A stretch of DNA of 64,000 nt, taken from NCBI RefSeq assembly GCF_963678635.1, contig NC_087070.1:17953318-18017317 (forward strand), written 5' to 3'. The translations under genes were made by a program, and so were the position numbers. Positions 23,844 to 35,930 of this stretch are shown piece after piece. Source of the DNA: Symsagittifera roscoffensis. Its lineage: Eukaryota; Xenacoelomorpha; Acoela; Convolutidae. Under the pieces are notes generated by a model that saw only the letters and a list, made by a program, of their open reading frames with translations, was not told the origin of the DNA and did not search any database. How positions within the stretch are numbered: position 1 is the stretch's first letter; the number at the start of each line of letters is the position of its first letter.

Positions 23844-26800
23844 AGTAGTTAGTTAGCTAGCTAGTTAATTAGTTAAATAGTTCGTTCGTTCGTTAATTTT
23901 TTAGTTAGTTAGTTATTAATATTGTTGCTTTTAGAATTTTGGCCTTTTAAAAATCCAGTCGAATCGATATTTGATTTCCGCTAGGTTGTATTTTTCCACT
24001 CGATTTCCTAAATTTTACACCCGATTTCTTTAATAGTTTTTTTTATTTAATTTTTTTTGGCTTAATTGGTTTCGATTTTTTTAAAAATCGACTAAGTGGT
24101 CTCTTTTTTAAATCGACAGTTTTTTTGTGTATTCTGAGGGGGAAGGGGACTTGAAGGTTTGAATTTAGTGTGAATTTTGTTCATCTTGAAGGGTTTCTGT
24201 TCGGATATTTTCGGCTTTGTTACCTCTTGGTAATTATAAATTCAAAATCAATCAACCATCCGGTGCCTCCGGTGGAAAAGTAACACAACTGCTTGAGACT
24301 GCAAAGGTTTGTGGTTCGAATCCGGCCGGGATTTCTTTTTTTTTGTTAACTAGAGTTTTTGTGCTTTTTCTGACTATCGTCCGTCTCTTTCTTTTGTCGG
24401 CTTGGTTTCCATAGTATGACTTTTTTGAAGTTTCCGCTTTCTTCCAAGTTGCTCTAAACCCCATGCTTGAGACGTCAAAGCCCGGGAGTTCGAATCCATC
24501 CGAGACCGGTTTTTTTTGCAAACTGAAATTTTTCGGCTAATTAAGAGTATTGCCTGTCCGCCTTTTTTGTTGGCTTAATTCCGCTAAAAGGTCTGTTTCG
24601 AATATTCGTTTTTTTCTATCATTGCGAAAGCTCCTTGTATAGTTTTTAATGTTGCAGATAATTTTTTTTCAGATATCTTTGGCTTTTGTTGAAATTTTTT
24701 TTGATTTAGTAATTCGTTTGATTTTAATGATAATAATTCATTTTTGAATCACAAGTGGTGCGAAGCTCAGCTTCGCCTCTGTGTATATTTTTATATCGGC
24801 TTAATCACCTCATATTGCATCGTTTGATGAGCGAAATTTTTTAAATTTGTGTTTTGGGGGGTATAAAATTTTTTGAGACAATGAAGTTTTTATCAAGACA
24901 ATTTTTTCGGCTCAGCGAGTGGCTGCTCAAGTGATACCGACTTTTTTTAACCACTTCGTTTATTTTGTTTTGATTCTAAAAGTGTCAATAGTATTACTAG
25001 GCTCTGGCTATTGTCTTACTTGGCATCAAAAAAAATATCTCATTTTGATCTATCCCTTATGATCATTGATTGGGGACCGCATTGCAGTATCTATGTTAAT
25101 TGCTTGGCAAGTTGCACTTCTAAGCTAAACATCTGAACATTAGCCCTGTTTTAGCAAACCTGCGGAAATGAAGTCTGAATTTGCACACGATGCTCGTGGA
25201 TGGTAAGAAAGTTTTCATTCGCTGTATTTTCGTAAAAGCAGCTTATTCTTTTTTGGAAACCCTCGGTACCGCTTAAAATTAACCCCTCTATGAACTATTC
25301 GAGCACTCGAACGCATAGGAATGATCTAGAATTACAACGTTTTTTCTGTATAAATTGAATGCTGTAGCCACTGCTATCAAAGCAATTTCTGGCGAAGTAG
25401 AAATTCAATGGCGTCAAGCGTGTCGTGTCGTGAAAAATTTTTTAATGGTTTTTGTTCATTACACTAGGCCCGATGTGGAGATAGCTGCCGATACGGATGT
25501 GCGGCTGACTCTGGAACTTCTGAATGCTAAAGACCTCCCATCTGACTTTGCTCTCTACACTGGCGAACAACTCACATATGCGCTGTAGGTATAATGAGGA
25601 AAATGCCGATTTTTTGCGTAGTTTTTGTTGGAAACTTCCAGATCGGATTGTGCACTGTCATGACTTGTTTGGTGCGTGTTTTGCTGATTTTTCGATGGTT
25701 TTTGGTGGTTTTGTAATTTGTATGTAAATTCAGCATTTTCAGTGAAAATAGAGTTTGCAGGTTTTAATTTTGTTCATCTTCTCGTTTATTTTTTAAAATT
25801 ATTTGTCTTCTTTATTTCAGGCGAGTGAAAAAAGAGAAGGGAAATTTCTACACCAGGAGAAAAGAGTGGGAGAAGGCCATGAATGGATACAATCAGGCAC
25901 TCAAGCTCATACAAGCAGAAGAGGCAAGTGAACAAAAACCAAGAGTTTTGAGTCTCAGAATATGTATCATGAAAGCTCACTTAGTTAAGTCGAAAAACGA
26001 TTAAAAGAATTGTTTTCTTTACAAAACTCAAAATTATAAAAGCGCAAAAGGTTATCCCTAAAACAATTTTTTTTTAAAATTGATATGTAAAGTCTCATTC
26101 ATTAGCATGCTATTAAAAAACGAAACATGTAAAATTCTTCGAGTACAATTTTTCGTGTAACATAATGTAGCTACGAGATGTGTGAGGTATATGCCGCACA
26201 GTTGCTTGTTGTTCCAACCATTGAATTTGGGGTGGAAGCTTTGTATTTTGGTGTATTTGAATTTTTTCTTTTTTTTCCACGCAAAATTAGGTACCATAAA
26301 TAATCATCGGAATGAAATGGGGAGTTGAGTGAGATATCATATTAAAGCTCTTTCAGTCGTGATTTGAGCAGCATTAAAACTTTCCAAAAAGTTTCCCAGT
26401 GTCGAGAAACATCGGTTTGAAGTTTTTTAGTTTTAGTCTAATTTCGAGCGAATAAATGAGCTTGCGTTAGCTTATTTTAAAGGCTGAAAAGCTTACAGTA
26501 GCTTAATTTAGGCCGTAAAAATTTAGTTCTACGGGAGAAAAAGTAGTTGTTTTTAGCATTTTAGTGCATTTTTGGAATCAAAAATTAGAAAAATGAATAG
26601 AAAAAAAAACAAAATCAAAAAAATTTTAACAAAAATTGTTTTCTATCTTGCATATTTTACTATGATTGTCGAATATGCCTAAGCTCTAGTTTTTTGTTCA
26701 GATCCTTTAAACGCACTACGCCGAAAAAGGAAAATTTGAAAAAAAAACTGTAAGAAGTTCTAATAACACTCGAAGTTAAGCTAAAAAGTTTATTTAATTA

Positions 26801-29800
26801 AAGAATATGAACACCTATTTTTACCTTTTACTCAGGAAAAATTAGTTTTGGAAGCTTCATTTAGCACTTCCTTGGCAATAAAAAGTTTTGAGAAAAGTTT
26901 TTAATTTTTAAAAATTGATTAAGAGTAATGAACATAGTGAAGACTCTTATATAGGTCTTACTAACTTTTTTTTCTAATTTTTTTTTCAGGAAAAAGTGTT
27001 AAAATATTGATGCACTTAGGTATAATGCACTTTTTGAGTTCAATTGAAAACAATTTGCTGAAAGTGAGGTAAAAAGCTCTCTCCAAATACGAACATGGAA
27101 ATGGGGCGAAAAACGTGAACGATTGCTAGTTTCGTAAGTTGAATTTAACTTTTCCAGCTGAGTAAAAACTTAACCTGTTGATCCAGTTTTCTTTAGTTGG
27201 GTTCATGTTATCAAAAAAGCGCCAATCTTAAAAGAGCTTAAAGTGTATCAATTTTTTTCTTTGAAATTGGAAAGAGATTTTTTCAAGGAAGTCAGTGTCT
27301 TTTTTTATGTTTACTTGCGTTCATTACTCTTTTCCAATCTTCGATTGGCTATGTTTTTTTTGAATACAATTGTTGTCAGTTATGTGTAGTTTTTTCGTTG
27401 TCTGTTCTCTTCTTATTAATTGAGTTAGTATGTTATTCAAATTAAATTGTTTCTATTGAAAACACGGACAAAGAAATAAATTCTTTATTTTTCTTAAGTA
27501 AGGCTTGTTTTTTTTTGTTTTGAAAAAAGTGGCCAGAGAGAACCTATTTTTGGCTCTGATTAAGAATTGAATGCTTTTTGTTAAATGTTAAAAGTCATGA
27601 ATCAAGTGGAGAAACATTATTTAAATCGTTCGGTATTTTAAATATAAAGCTTCAAATTTGATCATATTTTAATTATTATTTTTGGTGGTTGACTTTTTCT
27701 AGTTCTTTTCGTTTTTTTTATGCTAAAATGAAGGCAAATCACGCTCTTTAAATAAAACCGTACAAATGGCTCAAAACAACAAAAATGACTGTCAGTATTA
27801 AAAGTTAATTTAATTTTTTAGATCGCACAGTGGGATAGAAAAATTACCAACTCATCCAGTTTTCTTTAATTGGGCTAGTTTTATATAAAAAAGTGTCGAT
27901 CATAAAATATTCTTTAAATTCAAACAGCTCTGAAATGTTATATTTGTGTATTTGAAATTGAAAAATTATTTTCCATCTTGTAGTTTAATGTAGCTTTCCA
28001 AATGACTGTTGGCTATCTTAGGGGGCCGGGTAATGTTGCCTTCCGCTCACGCAGCGAGCCCGCATCATGGTAGCAGGTCTCTTATTTAGTTTGTCTAATC
28101 TGAATTTCAATTTAGAATGAGACCAAATTGGGGGTTGATGAGATGCAACAGTGGACAGTTGCTATACACAATAACCTCGCGCATTCTCAGCTCCACTGTG
28201 AATTATACAGACAGGCCATAGTATCATGTGACTTCGTGCTAGAAATACAGCCCAATAATGCCAAGGCGCTATTCAGAAAGGCTACGGTAAGTTTAAAAAA
28301 GTCGAATTGAATCTATCTTCCCTATATCTTCCCTATCTTTATTTTCTATATCAATACAAAAATATAAACTCTTCAACGTTTCATGGTTTAATTTTGAGGA
28401 GCCTTTTCACCGCTGCAACAATGAAGTGGAATTTGGCATTTTGATCAATCCAAATGGCGAATGCATTTGTTTCTCATAACTTCGTATTATAAACGCAATT
28501 CGGTATATTAGCAAGAAAGCTGTTATGAACAATTCAAGGAAAAGTTTTTCCTGTCAATTCGGAGAGTATTTACAGAAAGTGGACTTACCGTTTATCAGAA
28601 GACAAATAGATCGCTGAAATTTTGTATAAGCTGCGTTGTATCTCGGATCAGTAAATTATTTTTTTATATCTGTCCTTATTTTCTTTGATGTTCTGTATTT
28701 TCCGTCTAATGTATTTTCTTCTTATTTTTATTTTCAAAAAAAGTTTGTTTCTGAAAAACTCCGATTGATTAATGATTTCCTTTTAGGCTTTCTACCGTCT
28801 GGGAGAAATAGTTGAAGCAATCGAAGTGCTGAAAGTGGCAAGAGAAATGCACCCGAAAGACAAGGTAATAGCTTCTTCCGATATCCATTAGTTTATCCCA
28901 AATCGACATTTCCTTCGAGCTAATTTGAAGGCATTGCTTTTTCGGAATCAGTTGTTTTGTTGGGTTAAACGGAATTTGATATTCAAAGTAAGTTTTCACT
29001 TATTTAGTTCGTGCAGTTTTTTCAGGATAAAACTAAAATTGACTTACATTCAAATTCATGTTTTGGTGTTAAGAGTCGATGAAATAGCTCAGACTCTTAA
29101 ATAGGTCGTGATGATTTTTTTAGGAAAAGCCTAGAACTTCTTCAGGCTCAAATTTATTTTTTCGAGGTTTGAATTTTGATTTATTTTAAGTTCATTTCAT
29201 TTCCTTTGTTTACACTTGCGAACTTTAGTGAGGTAGTGTTATAGGTAGTTTCTAACCTTAGTCGCAAATATTGGTGCTCTTTTTGGGGCACCTTTACAGC
29301 TTTTTGATAGCGTGTGCTTCGACATTCGCTTTGTTATAAGTTAACACAGTTGATGCAGTTCTGTTCGTTCAAATGAACCGAAAAAAGCTATTTGCTTCAA
29401 ATATCAGTACAATAATAAAAACTCGATTTGAGAAATTTTCCAACTCTTTATATATCTCGCAACGTCTTTGAAATGCTTAATTACACTTGCGAACCTTATT
29501 TTTTTATTAGAAGCGAGTGTATTAGTTCGAGCCGAAAAAAGGTAATTGTTTCAAACAGCACTACAATGATAAAAATCTCGATTTCAGAAGTTTTCCAACT
29601 CAATTTATCTCGCAATTTTTTTTTTGAAATGCTTAATTTATACTTAATTTGGCCTTATGCTTTCCAATTTATCGCATGCAAAATTGAGTCTTTTTGTATT
29701 TGGTGCCCCTTTTGCGATATAGACTTGGCATTTTACTAGCGAATGTCAGCATCCATGGCTGAGTGGTTATGCGTGAGACTCAATGTTGCGAGGTCGCTGA

Positions 29801-31764
29801 TTGGAATCCTACACGTAGCCGAGTTTTTACTATTTCGAGGCTTATTTCTACTTTTTCTTATTTCACTTGATAGAGCTGCTTTTTGGTCGTGTTCTCGCAA
29901 GTGTTAGCGAAGCGCAGTTTCGATTCTGTGTTTATTGATATATTAGCTTCTTGCATTTGATTTTATTACATGCAAAGCTAGCATGGATGCTAGCGTATTT
30001 TAAATTAGTACATGCCAAATTGTGTCTATTTGTATTTGGTGCAACTTTTGCTGCATTGCATTGGCAATTTATTAGCATGTATAGCTGTTTTATTCGTGAC
30101 TATTGTTTGTGGGTTGTAAAGAGTTTGTGGCCAAGCGGGCAGGGTTTCGAGGTCGCAGGTTCGAGTCCAATACCTAGCAAAGCTTTCTTATTTCGAGGTT
30201 TATTTCTATTTTTTCTTTTTTCTATTTATAAAGCAGCTTTTTTTGTCGTGTTCTTGCTAGTGTTTCGGAAGCGCAGCCTTGGCTCTGTATGAAAGGAAAG
30301 CAAACTCCGCTATCGAACAACCAAAGTGTGAAGGTCACGAAAAAGGTGATCGATTTCTAGTTTCGAAAGTGGATTTTCGTTTCTAACTATTTTAGCTAGT
30401 TTTACCTATTGATCCAGTTTTCTCAAATTTGGTTTATTTTATCAAAAACGTGTCAATCCTAAAATGTTTTAGAAATTCAAAGAGTTTTAATGACATCTGT
30501 TCTTCCAGTTTGTTTCCTCGTGTTCACTGACTCCTTTCCAACTGTCAAATCGCTATGTTTGCGATTATTTAAATAATTCATTAAAGGTATTTAAGTCTCG
30601 AGAACAAATCGGTTTTTAGTCTAAATTAGACATATCGATTAGAGGTTCACCCCCAGAGTTTCTACTCTAAATACGTCATTAGCTATTATTGCTACTCGGT
30701 TTTTAATTGTTCACCTTATTTTTGGAAAAAATATCAGATCGTTAGACAGAAATTTTTTATTCGATTTTAGAAGTTTTTTACTTTGGTTTTTCTTAAATCA
30801 TTGTCCTCGGAACATTCTGTGTTAATGGTACAACACCCCGCTATCCTTCAGCTACTTCAAAAAATCCGCTTTTTGGTTGAGCCATTAATCAGAAGGGCAA
30901 CAAACGATTATGGCAGAAGTTTGTAATATTTGGGTTTATTTTTAGATAGTTTTGCGTATAACGCTGGCAAACATTAATCAGGAAAACTCTCTAATGCACT
31001 GACCTTGTATATGTTTTGGGGTTTAAATCAAGCCAAGGCCTAATTTATGCCCGATCATGTTTGGTTGACTAGGAGATCAGCAATCTGATGAGTGAAGTGC
31101 AAGAGAGAAGAAGAATTGACTTGGCTAGAGAGAAGGAAGTCTACTTGCGCATGATGCAACCAACGAATAAAGTGGAACCAAGCAACAATAATATGTATAT
31201 CAAAGAATCAGATGATAATTCAGACGAAACTCAGAAGACAGTCATAAAGCAGAAAGAAGCAGGAAACTCAAAGGTGAGATAGGAATGAGGTGTTTCATAA
31301 TTTTTCAGCTAAAATGTCATGTACATTTTGAAGGTAAGAGCTATCATTCTCTCCTGTCAAAACTAATTTGCAGTCATATTCCACTGGTTTTCATAATTTA
31401 TAGTAGATGCGTAGAAGTTTTTCCCATTATTTCTGTTTAGAACCTAAAATAGCGCAAAAACAAAAAAACATTCTTTACAAATGTTGATTTGCATCCATTC
31501 ATATCGTTTTGTCTTACTGTTTGATATGCAAATCGCAAAATTGAGCATGATTTCAATTAAGTATGGGAATTTTGAATTGTTATTGAAAAGTAGCTTGATT
31601 TTTTTGTGTTGTTGTTTTAGACCCTGACCCCCTGGAATCTGACTGCCTCTGAACTATCTCTGGCTCTCTTCTTTCTAATCTCCGCAATCATTCTCGTCCT
31701 ATTCCTATCTTCCGCCCAAAATAACCCAAACTCCATTCCATCCAGTAGCCAAGATTCCAGTTGA
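17551..31764 (+). CDS. FKBP8: FKBP8/FKBP38-like tail-anchored immunophilin, 13 exons
   Basis: Exons: 17551-17966, 18279-19298, 19718-20025, 20360-20451, 20637-20787, 21178-21265, 25155-25202, 25468-25584, 25821-25923, 28116-28286, 28797-10 (that is, 28787)-28864, 31073-31273, 31621-31764. All phases join, giving 978 residues. Residues 1 to about 590 are an acidic Ser/Thr/Glu-rich, probably disordered extension. WDDILGTGCLRKK then opens the FKBP domain (about 600-725; KKGEMVTVKY, FKLGDGDVID, TLELL). Three TPRs follow (about 745-865; LRVKKEKGNFY, NNLAHSQL, NAKALFRKAT), then an ERRRIDLAREKEVYLRMM helix and one C-terminal TM (about 942-963). This order matches FKBP8, a mitochondrial/ER-anchored regulator of BCL2 and mitophagy; vertebrate FKBP8 is about 400 residues, so the long extension is unusual. 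Intron 9 has a GC donor. The exon 2 donor (GTGATG) is weak: reading through gives TGA at 19300-19302. The exon 2 acceptor could also be 3 or 9 bases further on. Confidence 0.85.
22193..22222. repeat. (AAT)n microsatellite
   Basis: About nine ATA/AAT units in intron 6 of the FKBP8-like gene. Confidence 0.9.
22509..23520 (+). repeat. Family C repeat split by two insertions
   Basis: Starts TTTTTTTCCAACCTAAGTCG and ends GTGCAACTTCACGTCTGTGT, in intron 6 of the FKBP8-like gene. It is interrupted by a family A copy (22651-23146). A second extra segment at about 23307-23497 is absent from the 2296-2627 copy. The tRNA-like core at about 23168-23250 is the best preserved of the family: TAGCCTAGAGGCAGG and GGGTTCGAACCTGGG. 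Confidence 0.7.
22651..23146 (+). repeat. Family A repeat nested in a family C copy
   Basis: Starts TGTTCCGACTTTCATAAAA and ends GTCAGAACATTCAGGGATTT, then GATACGAGCAGTTTCGTATT. Sequence either side continues the C element seen uninterrupted at 2296-2627, so this is a true insertion. Confidence 0.75.
23640..23925. repeat. Compound (TTAG)n/(TTTG)n microsatellite
   Basis: Imperfect TTAG repeats flank a pure TTTG run (about 23757-23808), with a few TTCG units at the right end. It lies in intron 6 of the FKBP8-like gene. It is not the arthropod telomere unit TTAGG. Confidence 0.9.
24222..24783 (+). repeat. Family C-related repeat with two tRNA-like segments
   Basis: tRNA-like segments lie at about 24263-24332 (B box GGTTCGAATCCGGCC) and 24437-24508 (B box GAGTTCGAATCC). 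The right end has a strong hairpin GCGAAGCT-c-AGCTTCGC followed by CTCTGTGTAT, the family C terminus. Confidence 0.55.
25924..25929 (+). promoter_or_regulatory. Probable GC-type 5' splice site (GAG|GCAAGT)
   Basis: Exon 9 of the FKBP8-like gene ends ...GCAGAAGAG before GCAAGT. The next exon starts at 28116 in phase 0, as does this cut. The nearby GT (GCAA|GTGAAC) would give phase 1 and break the frame. GCAAGT is the usual consensus of GC-AG introns. Confidence 0.7.
26209..26755 (+). repeat. Family B copy, 3' truncated
   Basis: Starts TTGTTCCAACCATTGAATTT and runs through CTAAGCTCTAGTTTTTTGTT and ACTACGCCGAAAAAGG. The 3' hairpin is absent. Intron 9 of the FKBP8-like gene. Confidence 0.65.
26926..27395 (+). 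repeat. Family G repeat
   Basis: The left part has ATAGTGAAGACTCTTATATAG and CAGGAAAAAGTG. The right part has AAAACGTGAACGATTGCTAG, TTGATCCAGTTTTCTTTAG and TTGCGTTCATTACTCTTTTCC. The same ordered motifs recur at 30289-30575, 34121-34565, 38580-38950 and, more decayed, 32690-32945 and 27820-28020. Confidence 0.5.
29248..29938 (+). repeat. Family C copy with tRNA-like segment
   Basis: Begins GTTTCTAACCTTAGTCGCAA and has CACAGTTGATGCAGTT. The tRNA-like segment at 29757-29822 has GGCTGAGTGGTTATGCGTGA and a B box CTGATTGGAATCC. It ends with AGCGAAGCGCAGTTTCGATT and CTGTGT. It is inserted in family G sequence in intron 11 of the FKBP8-like gene. Confidence 0.55.
29939..30288 (+). repeat. Family C copy adjoining the previous one
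   Basis: tRNA-like segment at 30122-30178 (GTGGCCAAGCGGGCAGG; B box AGGTTCGAGTCC). Terminus CGGAAGCGCAGCCTTGGCTC, TGTATGAAA. It shares the TTTCGAGGTTTATTTCTA downstream block with the copy at its left. Confidence 0.5.
30289..30575 (+). repeat. Family G right part
   Basis: AGGAAAGCAAACTCCGCTAT, GGTCACGAAAAAGGTGATCG, TTGATCCAGTTTTCTCAAA and GTGTTCACTGACTCCTTTCC, in order. Its left half lies at about 29072-29247, so the two C copies sit inside one G element. Confidence 0.5.
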
Positions 31765-33530
31765 GAATATAAACAAGGCCGTTAAATATGAAAAACAACT
31801 GAAAATGATTCGATGATTTGAGGAGCCCATCAATTTAGGAAACTTACCTCAATTATATAGAAGCTACTTCGTTATTAGAATTAAACTAAAATTTTGTGCT
31901 AATATGTAAAATAGGATGTAGTGTAGAAAGTCGGTTATTTAATATTTTGTGTATCGAAAGTTGGTTTTTGTTCAAGTTGATGTCTTCTGTTTGCAAACCA
32001 AAAATGTTCCATAGAATTGAAATTGATATCCATGTGAATCAAATTTTAATCATGTACCAGGTAAACCGATAGCTTCTCTCAATTTCGTTTGTTGCTCGTC
32101 TGTAGCATGATTTGGTTTGTTTTTTTTTTGCGCAAATTTTGGTACTACCAATAAGAGCAGATGGGGTCGAGTGATTTTATAGTATACCACTTTCAATCGT
32201 GATTCAAGTTGCGGTTAACAGTTCTCGAGTGTAACAGCTCATATTTCTTCGTTTCAGATCATTTAGAGCCAATTGTCTTTTTTGCGTATTTTTTTTCAAG
32301 ACAAGAAGAGTATTCAGTATTTTTCAATAGAGTTCATACTCAGACGTTTGGTTTGCCTTTGAAGCTTGCTTTCGAAATCATTTTGTTCATTTACGTTCAC
32401 AAACAGAATATTCAATGTTCTTTTTTCTAATTTAAAGCAAAAAAAATATAAATTTTAATCAAAATTACTCTGAACAGGTCGATTGCATTTAAAAACTGGA
32501 ATTTTAATAGTCCGTTTTAAGACAATTTAGTTTGCTTCTGAAATCTCGAAAATGGCAATTTTTTTTTCTTCAAAAATCATTAAGTGTCTATCAACTTATT
32601 GAAGGCATTTATATGTATATATAGAGGTTGTTTAAATTCGATTGCTAAAATAATATCGAATAACGATTAAGCAAAAGGCTCGAAAAAACGTAAATTTGTT
32701 CTAGTTGCAAAAATACATTTGAGTTTTCAGAATTCCAGCCTAATAAAAAGTTAACCATTGGTCCAGTTTTTTTCTCAAATTGCATTTTTTTTTAAATTTT
32801 CAATTATTAATTTTTAACAAAAGTCAAATAACTTAAGATGATATAAATTTTTCTTAAAAATTAAAAATTCGAAAGCTTTTTAACAGACAATTCATTCATT
32901 GACACTTTTTTTGACTGTGTGTTACTATGTTTTTTGGTACAAAGTTCGTTAATAGTTCGAAGAGCTATGCTTTATTCCAAAACATGGATCGGAAAATAAA
33001 AATGCGAAAAAAAAGATTCCATGGTTTTGATTATAACAGGTTCAGTTTGTTTTTCCCAATTTTTTTTTTCAATGCATTTTGCTCATTTTCCAATTTTTGA
33101 ACTTCAGGTGTTGAACTTCTTAAAAAGGTACAAGTTTTTTTCCGTTTGTTATTAAGTACGCCAAGTCACTGTGGTGGGGTATGTTCTTTTTTTCCGGTTG
33201 TATGTACCTAAAGAAAAGATTGTTGGGGTTAAGAGCAGTTTAACATAAAAAGTTCATTAATCGTGACTCTTTTTTTTTAGTCGTTTGTTTTTTTTTTGTT
33301 GATTGTAAACCAAATAGTTTTTCAGTTTTGTGTTTCAAAGCTTCCTATAGCTAGTTGGTTAAATATTTCATTTAAAATCTCAAAAATTTATATACGCTGT
33401 GCTGGTTGACCATTTGTGGAAGTTAATTATAGTCGCTTTTTGATTCGAAGAAAGAAAATTTTGGGGTATTTCATTTTGAAACCAGCATAGCGGTGTTTAC
33501 TCTTTCGAGCTTGCGTTAGTGTAATAGAAG
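31765..33530. other. 3' flank of the FKBP8-like gene, AT-rich
   Basis: A candidate polyadenylation hexamer ATTAAA lies near 31882. About 32690-32945 is decayed family G. No gene is seen. If exon 13b at 37175 is used, this stretch is intronic. Confidence 0.4.
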
Positions 33531-34120
33531 GACTTCTTTTTTTTTATCCAACCTAAGTCCCAAATATTGGTGCCACTTTTGGTTTACATTTACGGATTTT
33601 TGATAGTATCTGCTTAGGCATTTGAATGTAATAATTTAACACAATTGATGCATTTTATTTCATCAAATGAACCGAAAAAATCTATGAACCGAAAAAATCT
33701 AAGTCAATATGTTGCCATTTTTCGAAATGCATTTTTGATACATGCTGTGGCTATATGATATCAAATTGATTACATGCAAAGTTAGTGTGGATGTCTTCAG
33801 TTTGTTATATTCCAAATTATTATTTGCAAAATTGTGTCTTTTCGTATTTGGTTCCACTTTTGCTGAATGGCATTGGCAATTGATTAGCATATGAAGCTGC
33901 CTCATTCTTGACTAGTGTTTGTCGCTGGTTAAGCGTGCGTGGCTGAGTGGTTAGTGCGTGAGACTCATAATCTCATGATTGCAATAGGGCGCTGATCGAA
34001 TCCTAGACGAATTTTTATACTACTTCGAGACTTATTTCTGTTTTTTTCTTACTTCACATTATAAAGCTGCTTTTTTGTCGTGTTTTTGCTAGTGTTTGCA
34101 AAGCGCAATTTCGCGATGAT
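33531..34120 (+). repeat. Family C copy with tRNA-Met-like segment
   Basis: Starts TTTTTTTTTATCCAACCTAA. The tRNA-like segment at about 33935-34012 has an A box GTGGCTGAGTGGTTAGTGCG. A GAGA-CTCATAA-TCTC arm would place CAT as anticodon, and the B box is GCTGATCGAATCC. It ends GCAAAGCGCAATTTCGCGA. It reads as a SINE-like element; a functional tRNA is not indicated. Confidence 0.6.
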
Positions 34121-34565
34121 TTTTTGTTAAGCTTTTTTTTTCAGGAAAAGTCTTAAATTTGTTCAGGCTGAAAGATATATATTTTTTCGTGGTTCAACTT
34201 TTGATTTCTTCTCAAGCGTAGATCATTTCTTTTGTTAAAGGGAAGGCAAACTCCCTTATCTAACAGCGAAAATGTCAAGGTCACGAAAAACGTGACCGAC
34301 TTCCGGTTTCGAAAGTTGAATTTTTTTATCGAATTTCGCAGCGCAATAAAAGTTGTACATATTGATCCAGTTTTCTCAATTTGTTTTTTTAATCAAAAAA
34401 GTGTCAATCATAATTTGTTCTAGATATTCAAAGAGCTGTACGGTCATCTATTTTTTTTCGAAACTCTAAAGTTGATTTTTTTTCAAAAATTAAGTCCGTT
34501 TTGTTCTGTTTACTTGCGTTTATGACTCTTTTCCAACTGTCTGTTGGCTCTGTTTTGATTTTTGG
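34121..34565 (+). repeat. Family G copy adjoining family C
   Basis: TTTCAGGAAAAGTCTTAAAT, GGGAAGGCAAACTCCC, GTCACGAAAAACGTGACCG, TTGATCCAGTTTTCTCAAT and CTTGCGTTTATGACTCTTTT, in order. Confidence 0.55.
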
Positions 34566-35930
34566 AAAAAGTGACAACCATTACGTGTCAAAACCGAATT
34601 AAGACAACCATTACCACCGTTTACGTGTCCTTTCCCATACTTCTGTAAAATATGCAACATGTTGAATTTTTTTAGTATTTAATCGTTTTTTTTTTCCGGA
34701 CCGACGAAAAGCTGAAAATGTTTTGTTTAATTAAAAGTTTTTGGATGCTAGACTAAATTTTTAAACTCAAAATGACTTACTAGGGAAACACAAGTTTTTT
34801 GAATTTTTGAAGAAATCTCGGAACTTTTAAAAACGGCAATTACAGATAACTATGTGGTGAGGAGTTTGAATTTAAGGGTTGAATGAAAGATTGTAGAGCA
34901 CGAAAAAGCTTTGAATCAATCAAAATCATTATAAGCTTCTGCTATTAAAATTGAAAATCAATCAGCATACTTTAAACTCGTACAACTAACACATGGTCTT
35001 CAAAAAAACTACAAAAACAAACCGAAAGATTCGCAAGTGAAACTAAACAAATCAAGTTGTTGAGCGTAAAAGACTCTTTTGTGGCCACAGTCTGGCCTTA
35101 ATAATTTAAGCTTTGGAAAAGAGATAAGTTTTTAATTTGGTCAAATCATTAAAAATTGTGTCTTGTTTTCTTGATTGAGGAAAGTTTTGTCAACTAAACA
35201 TCTGCTTCAAATTATAAACTGACGTTTAACCTGCTAATCAGTGATTGTTTTTACATAAGGATTTTAGCATACAACTAAAGTTGTCCTACACCAAAAAGTG
35301 AAACGAATTCTCGAAGTTATTTTCAAACCAGCTAGAACTCGTCAGCTTCAGATCTGTGAGTAAAAAAATCAAACCTGTTTCTTTCGAAGAAATTTACTTA
35401 AATGAGATTTCGAAAACGTTAACTTTGATTTCAAGGTTGCATTTGGAGCGGTGCATTTTATGTTTTTGAGTACAAAACTGAATCGATCAACTAAATGAAG
35501 GGACTAATTCAGGCAATCAATTTTATGCTGCATCGCTTGAAGATCAAAATCAATATTTGTGCATTCAAAGCTTTTCAGCGTGAATGAAGGCTGCAAAGTG
35601 TTTAATTTCTTAGGTTTGTAAGGTAGGTAAGGGTTTCAAAACCTGAATGAGAGTTTCAAAATCCGTATAATTTTTTGGCTTCAAAGTTATAGCTGAAATT
35701 TTACGACACCTGTTTTTGGCAAATTAGGTTTACCAAATATTGTAGGTTAAGATTATCATGAATGCTACGTGTTGTATATCGCAAGCGTTGCTAAGCTCCA
35801 ATTCGCATGAGTGAAAAATGTTATTGGCCTTGGAATAAACTCCAATCGTTGTCATTTAGAATTGTTCATCATGGACAACAAAATTTAGTCGAGAAACATA
35901 TGTCTCCTCTATCATTTTTTTTTGCTTTCG
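34566..35930. other. AT-rich stretch, nothing recognised
   Basis: No gene, tRNA-like box or repeat terminus is seen here. Reading frames are short and broken. Confidence 0.4.

Noticed and set aside
23640-23925. Possible telomere-like repeat
   Set aside because: The unit is TTAG/TTTG, four bases, imperfect and interstitial; neither TTAGG nor TTAGGG.
33935-34012. tRNA-Met-like gene
   Set aside because: Anticodon arm and boxes are recognisable but the stems are incomplete, and the segment lies inside a repeat with other copies.
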